From an uncultured Eubacteriales bacterium (GTDB lineage Bacteria > Bacillota > Clostridia > Oscillospirales > Oscillospiraceae), in the NCBI GenBank assembly GCA_900545405.1, contig UQYT01000001.1, positions 186,001 through 250,000 of the forward strand: a DNA stretch of 64,000 nucleotides, given 5' to 3'. The notes below the pieces were generated by a model. It saw only the letters and a list, made by a program, of their open reading frames with translations. It was not told where the DNA came from and did not search any database. Made by a program: the position numbers and the translations under genes. Below, one piece after another: positions 49,535 to 56,403 of this stretch (positions are counted from its first letter, which is position 1; every line of letters begins with the position of its first letter).

Positions 49535-50551
49535 TCAGCCCCTGTAGCCGTTGGGGTTCATGCTCTGCCACTTCCAGGAGGAGGCGCACATCTCTTCGAT
49601 GCCGTACTGGGCCTCCCAGCCGAGCTCCTCCTTCGCCTTGGTCGGGTCGGCATAGCAGACGGCGATGTCGCCCGGGCGGCGGGGGTCGATGACGTAGGGC
49701 AGGGTCTTGCCGCAGGCCTTCTCGTAGGCGTGCAGAACGTCGAGCACGCTGTAGCCCTTGCCGGTGCCGAGGTTGCACACGAACAGGCCGCAGTTGGTCT
49801 CGAGCTTCTTGAGCGCGGCGATGTGGCCGCGGGCGAGGTCGACGACGTGGATGTAGTCACGAACGCCGGTGCCGTCATGCGTCGGATAGTCGTCGCCGAA
49901 GACGTGCAGCTTCTGCAGCTTGCCGACGGCGACCTGGGCGATGTAGGGCACGAGGTTGTTGGGGATGTCGTTGGGGTCCTCGCCGATGAGGCCGCTCTCG
50001 TGGGCGCCGATGGGGTTGAAGTAGCGCAGCAGCGCGACGTTCAGGCTCGGCTCGGCCTTGCAGTAGTCCATCAGGATGCGCTCGATGAAGAGCTTGGTGG
50101 TGCCGTAGGGGTTGGTGGTGCCGCCGGTCGGGAAGTCCTCGCGGATGGGCACGGAGGCGGGGTCGCCGTACACTGTGGCGGAGGAGGAGAACACGAAGTT
50201 CTTCACGCCGTGGTCGCGCATGACGTTGAGTATCATGAGGGTGTTCACAAGGTTGTTGGTGTAGTACTCAAGGGGCTTGGAGACGCTCTCGCCGACGGCC
50301 TTGAGCCCGGCGAAGTGGATGACGGAGTCGATGTCCGGGTAGTTGTTGAAGAGCTCCTTGACCTCCACGGGGTCGCACAGCTCGCACTTGACGAAGGGGA
50401 CCTTCTTGCCGACGATCTTCTCTACGCGGTGGACGGCCTCCTCGCAGGAGTTGATGAGGTTATCCGCCACGACGACCTCATATCCGGCCTCGACGAGTTC
50501 TACGCAGGTGTGGCTGCCGATGTAACCGGCGCCGCCGCTGACAAGTATCAT
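49535..50551 (-). CDS. galE: UDP-glucose 4-epimerase
   Basis: GalE interconverts UDP-galactose and UDP-glucose, and in GNB/LNB loci also UDP-GalNAc and UDP-GlcNAc. The NAD-binding GGAGYIGS begins near residue 6, and the catalytic Ser lies in FSSSATVYG. Tyr149 and Lys153 form YxxxK (NPYGTTK). The length of 338 aa is normal for short-chain epimerases. ATG 50551 has AAAGGAG upstream; the longer frame has no such site. It heads the minus-strand sugar operon. GTGCAA direct repeats lie about 80 bases upstream. Confidence 0.96.
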   Translation of the reverse strand: MILVSGGAGYIGSHTCVELVEAGYEVVVADNLINSCEEAVHRVEKIVGKKVPFVKCELCDPVEVKELFNNYPDIDSVIHFAGLKAVGESVSKPLEYYTNNLVNTLMILNVMRDHGVKNFVFSSSATVYGDPASVPIREDFPTGGTTNPYGTTKLFIERILMDYCKAEPSLNVALLRYFNPIGAHESGLIGEDPNDIPNNLVPYIAQVAVGKLQKLHVFGDDYPTHDGTGVRDYIHVVDLARGHIAALKKLETNCGLFVCNLGTGKGYSVLDVLHAYEKACGKTLPYVIDPRRPGDIAVCYADPTKAKEELGWEAQYGIEEMCASSWKWQSMNPNGYRG

Positions 50552-50628
50552 TGTGAACACTCCTTTATCAGTCTTTTTCAGCCTGGCACAATTGTACGTC
50601 AAACCATGGAAAAAAGAAATATACAGTC

Positions 50629-50645
50629 TTGCACAATCTTTGCAC
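50629..50645. repeat. GTGCAA direct repeat upstream of galE
   Basis: Two copies of TTGCAC (GTGCAA on the minus strand) lie at 50629-50634 and 50640-50645, 11 bases apart (one DNA helical turn). AraC-family proteins typically bind direct repeats at such spacing. A related pair occurs before the second araC gene. Confidence 0.5.
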
Positions 50646-50689
50646 TTTTCGCCACTGTTTTTCCCGTTAGGGGGACAGGATTTGCAGAA

Positions 50690-51589
50690 TCATCCGCCGC
50701 CGGGCTTGGTCTTGGCCGCAAGGGCGCGGACGCCGGAGGCGTATTCGCTCGGCGTCATTCCGGTGACCTTTTTGAAGTGGCGCGAGAAATAGTAGATGGA
50801 CTGGTAGCCGAGGCGGTTTGCTATCTCGGTGAAGTTGCCGTCGTCCCGGCGGATCATCTCCTTGGCGGCCTCGATCTTGCGGCGGCCGAAATACTCCATG
50901 ACGCCGCCGCCGGTCTCGGCGTGGAAGATCTGCTGGAGGCGGCTGCGGCCGACGAGGTTGTCGCGGCAGATGCGGTCCAGCGTCAGGGTCTGTGAGAGGC
51001 GCTCCGCGAGGTAGGCGTCCACGCGCAGAAAGACCTCGTTGCGGCTCTGCGGCTCCATCGGGCCCGTGCCTCGGGGCTCCGGCGCGCCGGCGCGCAGCAG
51101 GCGGATGAGCAGCTCCTCCATATACGCCGCGACGAGCTGCTCCGCGCCCAGCGGGGCGTCCGGACGGCGCTCCAGCGCAGTAGTCGTCGGGTCGTCCAGA
51201 GGCGTTGCAAAGGCGCGCTCCGCCTCGGCCACGATGCCGCCGATGAGCGCGCGCTCCGTCTCGCCCATGGGATAGGGCCCCTCGCCCAGGCGCGCGAGGG
51301 CGTCGCCTTCGCAGAAGAAGCTCGCGACGACCAGGTTCGGCGCGGAGCTGCCCGTGGCGCGCAGCGCGTGGAACTCGCCCGGCGGGTGTATTAGCAGGCT
51401 GCCCCGGCCCAGGCGGAGCTCTCTGCCCCCCGCCAGGACGTCTACCTCGCCCTTGTCAACATATACGAACTCCCAGAAGTCGTGCTGCTCGCCCTCGAAA
51501 TAGTAGCTGCTGGAATACTCAAAGTAGTGCACGGTCACGACCCTGTCCACGCGGACGGGGCGGCTTATCACGGTAGGCGTGAACGGCAA
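50690..51589 (-). CDS. AraC-family regulator 1
   Basis: This 299-aa protein has an N-terminal cupin-like sensing domain (VHYFEYSSSYYFEGEQHDFWEFVYV) and a C-terminal double helix-turn-helix. It ends in GYQSIYYFSRHFKKVTGMTPSEYAS, the AraC signature. The middle segment is longer and Ala-rich. TTG 51589 has GGGGGGA five bases upstream. It follows the other AraC gene by 16 bases. It probably responds to a sugar or sugar phosphate of the adjacent importer and phosphorylase genes. Confidence 0.9.
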   Translation of the reverse strand: MPFTPTVISRPVRVDRVVTVHYFEYSSSYYFEGEQHDFWEFVYVDKGEVDVLAGGRELRLGRGSLLIHPPGEFHALRATGSSAPNLVVASFFCEGDALARLGEGPYPMGETERALIGGIVAEAERAFATPLDDPTTTALERRPDAPLGAEQLVAAYMEELLIRLLRAGAPEPRGTGPMEPQSRNEVFLRVDAYLAERLSQTLTLDRICRDNLVGRSRLQQIFHAETGGGVMEYFGRRKIEAAKEMIRRDDGNFTEIANRLGYQSIYYFSRHFKKVTGMTPSEYASGVRALAAKTKPGGG

Positions 51590-51605
51590 GGCGATCCCCC
51601 CTCCC

Positions 51606-52445
51606 CTAGGTCCCGGCCCTGGAGCGGGAGCTCCGGCGGAACTCCATCGGGCTCATGCCCTCCAGGCGGCGGAAGCTCTGCGAGAAATAGCTCGGCGAGG
51701 AGAAGCCGAGCATGTGCGAGATCTGGCTGAGCGAGTGGTCCGTGTCGCTCAGGAGATATTTGCTCTCCTCTATTCGACGGCTTATGAGGTAATTTATAGG
51801 CGAGATGCCGTATTCTTTTGTAAAGGAGTGCACCATATAGTATTTATTGACGTGCACCAGCTCGCTGAGCATGTCGAGGTTGATGTTCTCCTTGAAGTGG
51901 TTGTCGATATAGTGGCGGACGGCGGCGCACTCCTTGCTCGGCTTGCGGCCGGGCTTGCGGTGCTCGGTCTTGGTGGGCAGGAACTGCAAACCGGCGTGGC
52001 GCATCAGCCGGAGAATGAGCACCTCCAGCAGGTCCTGGCAGATGAGCTCGTAGCCGACGGCCTTGAACTCTATCTCGCGCAGCATCTCCCGCAGGGCGTG
52101 CAGCAGCGCCTCGCGCGCGTTTTGCAGGTTCGTCATGAACCAGCGCTCGTCGGCGTCCTCCCCAGCGGAGTACTCCAGGCCCTCCACGCCCAGGACTATG
52201 TACTCGAGCGGCCGTTTGTTATAGCTCACCTCCGTGTGCTCCACGTTGGGGTTGACTATCACCATGTCGTCCGTCGTAACGGGCAGGAGCTTGCCCTCGA
52301 TGTTGAATTTGCCCGAGCCCCCTACCACGTAGAAGATCTCTGTGCACTCGTGTGTGTGCAATGTGCTGTGCCAGTCTCCCCCATATTTGGCGGTACTTAC
52401 ATACAGGAGCTTTACTTTGTTTCGGTCAATGGGTGAAGCGCCCAT
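51606..52445 (-). CDS. AraC-family regulator 2
   Basis: This 279-aa regulator has a cupin sensing domain (HTLHTHECTEIFYVVGGSGKF) and a C-terminal AraC DNA-binding domain (LGFSSPSYFSQSFRRLEGMSPMEFRR). It is divergently transcribed from the importer operon, with 400 bases between them. It has a clear sigma-A promoter whose -35 box overlaps a GTGCAA repeat. Its arrangement suggests autoregulation and control of the sugar operon. Confidence 0.92.
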   Translation of the reverse strand: MGASPIDRNKVKLLYVSTAKYGGDWHSTLHTHECTEIFYVVGGSGKFNIEGKLLPVTTDDMVIVNPNVEHTEVSYNKRPLEYIVLGVEGLEYSAGEDADERWFMTNLQNAREALLHALREMLREIEFKAVGYELICQDLLEVLILRLMRHAGLQFLPTKTEHRKPGRKPSKECAAVRHYIDNHFKENINLDMLSELVHVNKYYMVHSFTKEYGISPINYLISRRIEESKYLLSDTDHSLSQISHMLGFSSPSYFSQSFRRLEGMSPMEFRRSSRSRAGT

Positions 52446-52525
52446 ATCTTCTAATGTGAACCGGTTCGTACTCAGAGACTGTCACCTCAGCTTCTTTAGT
52501 AATCTTGCTGATATGCTTGTAAAGA

Positions 52526-52563
52526 ATTATATTACAAACACTTCATATGTGCAATATGTGCAA
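52526..52563 (-). promoter_or_regulatory. araC 2 promoter and overlapping GTGCAA tandem repeat
   Basis: On the minus strand -35 TTGCAC (52549-52554) and -10 TATAAT (52526-52531) have a 17-base spacer. On the plus strand TATGTGCAA occurs twice in tandem (52546-52554 and 52555-52563), so the repeat covers the -35 box. The same GTGCAA core occurs upstream of galE. Confidence 0.7.
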
Positions 52564-52739
52564 ATTAACGGAATTTTTTCGATTTATTGAGGACACTTGA
52601 CCGGTTCGCCCCGCAAACCCGCTTGGCGCAAGCTTTTTCGCTTTCGCACATGTTGCATAATTTTTTCGCCGTCATTTCATTTATGCCGTCATATTCAACA
52701 TATAAAGCAATATCAATAAAAAATACAGCAATTATTTGA

Positions 52740-52796
52740 TTGATTAGAATTCAGGAAAGAATATACTTAAACCATCGAGGGATGGCAGCGCCATCC
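52740..52796 (+). promoter_or_regulatory. Candidate promoter and leader hairpin of the sugar importer operon
   Basis: -35 TTGATT (52740-52745), a 16-base spacer and -10 TATACT (52762-52767) form a moderate promoter. A short hairpin GGATGGC-AGC-GCCATCC (52780-52796) lies in the leader. Confidence 0.55.
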
Positions 52797-52844
52797 AATT
52801 AGTATTAAATTGCATCTGCAAATTTTAAGAAAAGAGGAATGAAA

Positions 52845-54230
52845 ATGAAGAAACTCCTTGCGCTTCTCCTCGTGTTCGTGCTGGCTCTGGGCGTTCTTTC
52901 CGCTTGCGGAACGACTGAGACCACCACCAGCAATCCCCCCGCCGAGGACGGAGACACCACCCCCGCCGGCGACGACGCGACCCCCGCTTCCGACGTGACC
53001 ATCTCCGTGGCGGCTCTGGCTTCCGGCTATGAGGAGACATACCCCGGCATGTGGCAGGAAGTCTGCGACGCCTTCACGGCTGAGACCGGCATCAACGTCG
53101 AGCTCGTTGTCGACAAGAACCTCGAGGACGTCATCGGCCCCGCCATGCAGGGCGGCGAGTTCCCCGACGTCATCCACCTGGCCACCGGCCGTGAGGCCGG
53201 CCTGACCGAGCAGTTCATCAAGGACAAGAACATCACCGAGATCACCGACGTTCTGTCCATGACCATCCCCGGTGAGGACGTCACTGTCGGTGACAAGATC
53301 ATCGAGGGCTTCGTGAACGACAGCTCGGGCACCAACCCCTACTCCGACGGCAAGACCTACCTCGCCCCCATGTTCTACAGCCCCTGCGGCCTCTTCTACA
53401 ACAAGGGCCTCTTTGAGGAAAAGGGCTGGGAAGTCCCCACCACCTGGGATGAGATGTGGGAGCTCGGCGACAAGGCCATGGAAGAGGGCATCTACCTCTT
53501 CACCTACCCCACCACCGGTTACTTTGACGCTTTCTTCTACGCTCTGATGTACGAGGCCGGCGGCGCCGACTTCTTCTATGACGCCACCCACTACGCCGAG
53601 GGCATCTGGGACACCGAGGCTGCTCAGACCTGCTTCGACATAGTCGAGAAGCTCGCCACCTACACCAACCCCGTCACCCCGGCTCAGGCCAACGATCAGG
53701 ACTTCACCCAGAACCAGCAGCTCGTCCTTGACAACAAGGCCCTGTTCATGCCCAACGGCACCTGGATCGTCGGCGAGATGGCCGCTGCTCCCCGCGCTGA
53801 CGGCTTCGAGTGGGGCATGACCGCTCTGCCCGCCATCGAAGAGGGCGGCGACAGCTACAGCTACACCTTCTTTGAGCAGGCCTGGATCCCGGCCGGCGCT
53901 GAGAACGTCGAGGCCGCCAAGCAGTTCATCGCCTTCCTGTACAGCGACACCGCTGTTGACATCTTCGCCAAGGGCGCTGCCGTGCAGCCCGTCACCGGCG
54001 TTGTCGACAAGCTCAGCGGCGACAACCAGATCTTCTACGGCATCTACGACACCGGCGCCAAGGCTGCCCTGGGCACCTTCGCCTCCTACAAGTCCGTCGC
54101 CGGCCTCGGCACCGTCCGCGAGGTGTTCTTCGATCCCGTGAACAGCCTCGTCTCCGGCTCCATGACCCGCGACCAGTGGGTCGACAGCATCAAGACCGCC
54201 AGCGACCAGATGCGCGCCAACCTCAGCTGA
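52845..54230 (+). CDS. Carbohydrate ABC transporter solute-binding lipoprotein
   Basis: The 461-aa binding protein has a lipoprotein signal peptide (lipobox LSACG, Cys near residue 21). A short Thr/Pro/Asp-rich linker and a family 1 sugar-binding fold follow. Its C-terminal DQWVDSIKTASDQMRANLS is typical. It is first in the operon with two permeases and the GH112 enzyme, so galacto-N-biose or lacto-N-biose is the likely ligand. I prefer ATG 52845 over 52839 because AGAGGA then has a normal spacing. A hairpin directly after it may raise its level over the permeases. Confidence 0.92.
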   Translation: MKKLLALLLVFVLALGVLSACGTTETTTSNPPAEDGDTTPAGDDATPASDVTISVAALASGYEETYPGMWQEVCDAFTAETGINVELVVDKNLEDVIGPAMQGGEFPDVIHLATGREAGLTEQFIKDKNITEITDVLSMTIPGEDVTVGDKIIEGFVNDSSGTNPYSDGKTYLAPMFYSPCGLFYNKGLFEEKGWEVPTTWDEMWELGDKAMEEGIYLFTYPTTGYFDAFFYALMYEAGGADFFYDATHYAEGIWDTEAAQTCFDIVEKLATYTNPVTPAQANDQDFTQNQQLVLDNKALFMPNGTWIVGEMAAAPRADGFEWGMTALPAIEEGGDSYSYTFFEQAWIPAGAENVEAAKQFIAFLYSDTAVDIFAKGAAVQPVTGVVDKLSGDNQIFYGIYDTGAKAALGTFASYKSVAGLGTVREVFFDPVNSLVSGSMTRDQWVDSIKTASDQMRANLS

Positions 54231-54264
54231 ACCGGCTGAAAAGTACATAATACCCTGTGGTTTT

Positions 54265-54296
54265 GGGGGACGTTGAGCCGCGGCTCATCGTCCCCC
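54265..54296 (+). repeat. Intercistronic hairpin after the solute-binding gene
   Basis: GGGGGACG (54265-54272) and CGTCCCCC (54289-54296) plus TGAGCC/GGCTCA form a 14-bp stem with one T/T mismatch and a tiny loop. It is followed by only TTCCC, so it may be a partial terminator or mRNA 3'-end stabiliser. Confidence 0.65.
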
Positions 54297-54363
54297 TTCC
54301 CAAATGCAAGCATGCAAAAAGAGAGTTTTTACGCAATATTCTGCTCGGAAAGGAGCTGAGCAC

Positions 54364-55248
54364 GTGGAAAAGAACAAGGCGCGCAGCCGTTTTATTGTGT
54401 TGTGTGTAGCCCCGGCTGTAATTTTGTTCGTCATCTTCATGATCATACCCACGCTGAACGTCTTCCGCATGTCTCTGTTTGAGCGCGGAGCTTATTCTCC
54501 GACTGAGACCTTCGTGGGCTTTGAAAACTTCAAGGCGCTCACGAACGACACCTACTTCATCCGCGCCATGCAGAACACCATTCTGCTGATCGTGGTCGTT
54601 ACTATGATAACCTTCGCGCTGGCGCTCCTCTTTGCGGGCATCCTCACCCGTGAGAACATAAAGGGCAAGGAGCTGCTGCGTGTTATCTTCTACATACCGA
54701 ACATCCTCTCCATCGTCGTCATCTCCGGCATCTTCTCCGCCATCTACAAGCCCGAGAACGGCATGCTCAACAGCATTCTCTCGCTCTTTGCCGGGCATCA
54801 GGTCACGACGCTCTGGAAGGGCGAGGATCTCGTCATGCTCAGCCTCATAATAGCCATGGTCTGGCAGGCCATCGGCTATTACATGGTCATGTACATGGCC
54901 TCCATGGCCGCCGTGCCGCAGAGCCTGTACGAATCCGCCGGGCTGGACGGCGCGGGCAGGGTGAAACAGTTCTTCCAGATAACCATCCCCCTCATCTGGA
55001 CCAACATCCGCACCACCCTCACCTTCTTCATCATCTCTACCATCAACATGGCCTTCCTCTTCGTAAAGGCCATGACCAGCGGCGGGCCCAACGGCGCATC
55101 CGAAGTGGCCCTGTCCTACATGTACGGGCAGAAGGACGCCGGACTCTATGGCTACTCGATGGCCATCGGCGTCGTAATCTTCCTGTTCTCCTTCATACTC
55201 TCGGCGCTGGTGAACAAGGTCACCAAGCGCACGCCGCTTGAATTCTGA
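54364..55248 (+). CDS. Sugar ABC transporter permease 1
   Basis: This 294-aa permease (six helices, MalF-type) has the EAA loop ESAGLDGAGRVKQFFQITIPLIW that docks the ATPase. The start is GTG 54364 (MEKNKARSRF) with AAAGGAG upstream; the in-frame ATG at 54304 has no ribosome site. It pairs with permease 2. No ATPase gene is in the locus, so a shared MsmX-type ATPase elsewhere must energise it. Confidence 0.93.
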   Translation: MEKNKARSRFIVLCVAPAVILFVIFMIIPTLNVFRMSLFERGAYSPTETFVGFENFKALTNDTYFIRAMQNTILLIVVVTMITFALALLFAGILTRENIKGKELLRVIFYIPNILSIVVISGIFSAIYKPENGMLNSILSLFAGHQVTTLWKGEDLVMLSLIIAMVWQAIGYYMVMYMASMAAVPQSLYESAGLDGAGRVKQFFQITIPLIWTNIRTTLTFFIISTINMAFLFVKAMTSGGPNGASEVALSYMYGQKDAGLYGYSMAIGVVIFLFSFILSALVNKVTKRTPLEF

Positions 55249-55265
55249 GAAAGGGGGACGATGCA

Positions 55266-56168
55266 ATGGAAGCGACAAAAAACCTCCGGAAAAACGGCAA
55301 TTCCGGCGAAAAGCTCTATAAGTTCTTCATCTACTTCGTCCTCATAGTGCTGGCGATAACCATAATTGTCCCCGTGGCCTGGGTGTTCATGGCCTCCATA
55401 AAGCAGAACAGCGAGTTCTACGGCAACCCCTGGTCGCTGCCCGCGGGCTTTTACTGGCAGAACTTCGTGGACGCATGGACCAAGGCCAGCATGGGCGATT
55501 ACATGCTCAACTCCGTCATCGTGACGGCGCTCTCGCTTGTGATACTGCTCGTTGTGGCGCTGCCGGCGTCCTACTGCCTGTCCAGGTTCAAGTTCGTCAC
55601 CAGCAAGTTCCTGAACACGATGTTCATGGCGGGCCTGTTCATCAACGTGAACTACATCGTCGTGCCCATCTTCCTGATGCTGCGCGACGGCGACACCTGG
55701 CTCAAGAGCGTGTTTGGCAGCGGGTTCCTGCTCAACAACCTCGTGGTGCTCTCCATCGTCTACGCCGCGACGGCACTGCCCTTCACCATCTACCTGCTCT
55801 CCGGCTATTTCGCGACGCTGGCGCACGACTACGAGGAGGCCGCGTACATAGACGGCGCGGGCTACGGCCGCACGATGATAAGCATCATCTTCCCCATGGC
55901 CCAGCCCTCCATCGTGACCATAATCCTCTTCAACTTCCTCTCCTTCTGGAACGAGTACATCATCTCCATGACCCTCATGAGCTCCGCCACCGGCGCCAAG
56001 ACGCTGCCGGTCGGCCTGCTGAACCTGATGCAGGCGCAGCAGTCCGCGGCGGACTACGGCCCGCAGTACGCCGGTCTCGTCATGGTCATGCTGCCGACCC
56101 TGATACTCTACATCTGCGTGCAGAAGAAGCTCATACAGGGCATGACCGTCGGCGGTCTGAAAGGTTAA
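55266..56168 (+). CDS. Sugar ABC transporter permease 2
   Basis: This 300-aa MalG-type permease has six helices and the EAA motif EEAAYIDGAGYGRTMISIIFPM. It lies 17 bases after permease 1, with AGGGGG upstream of its ATG. It completes the membrane part of the importer. Confidence 0.94.
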   Translation: MEATKNLRKNGNSGEKLYKFFIYFVLIVLAITIIVPVAWVFMASIKQNSEFYGNPWSLPAGFYWQNFVDAWTKASMGDYMLNSVIVTALSLVILLVVALPASYCLSRFKFVTSKFLNTMFMAGLFINVNYIVVPIFLMLRDGDTWLKSVFGSGFLLNNLVVLSIVYAATALPFTIYLLSGYFATLAHDYEEAAYIDGAGYGRTMISIIFPMAQPSIVTIILFNFLSFWNEYIISMTLMSSATGAKTLPVGLLNLMQAQQSAADYGPQYAGLVMVMLPTLILYICVQKKLIQGMTVGGLKG

Positions 56169-56177
56169 GGTGCAGAT

Positions 56178-56381
56178 ATGAGATTCTGGAAAGAACATAT
56201 GACGCTCCGGGCACTGCTGATGCTCATCTTTGTCGTGGTCGGGCTGGCGCTCGTCATCATCGGCTGGAAGATGACCGGCGAGATGACCGGGCTCATCATC
56301 ATGATAGTCGGCGTGATACTGCTGCTGACCGCGCTGCTGCTCTACAACAAGCCCTTCGAGGACCCGAAACCGCGCAAATAA
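56178..56381 (+). CDS. Small two-helix membrane protein in the GH112 operon
   Basis: This 67-aa protein has two membrane helices (about residues 10-30 and 36-56) and a short charged tail (EDPKPRK). It lies between permease 2 and the phosphorylase gene. Small proteins of this type (possibly DUF6903) are seen in similar Firmicute loci. Its function is not known; it may stabilise the importer. Confidence 0.7.
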   Translation: MRFWKEHMTLRALLMLIFVVVGLALVIIGWKMTGEMTGLIIMIVGVILLLTALLLYNKPFEDPKPRK

Positions 56382-56403
56382 TTGCTTTACTAAGGAGAAT
56401 ATA

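Larger units (their letters stand above)
52446..52844. promoter_or_regulatory. Divergent control region between araC 2 and the sugar importer
   Basis: This 399-base, AT-rich region holds no gene. It contains the leftward araC promoter (52526-52554), the GTGCAA tandem repeat (52546-52563), two copies of ACCGGTTCG (52460-52468 and 52600-52608), the rightward promoter (52740-52767), a hairpin (52780-52796) and the ribosome site AGAGGA before ATG 52845. Details are listed under separate entries where useful. Confidence 0.7.
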
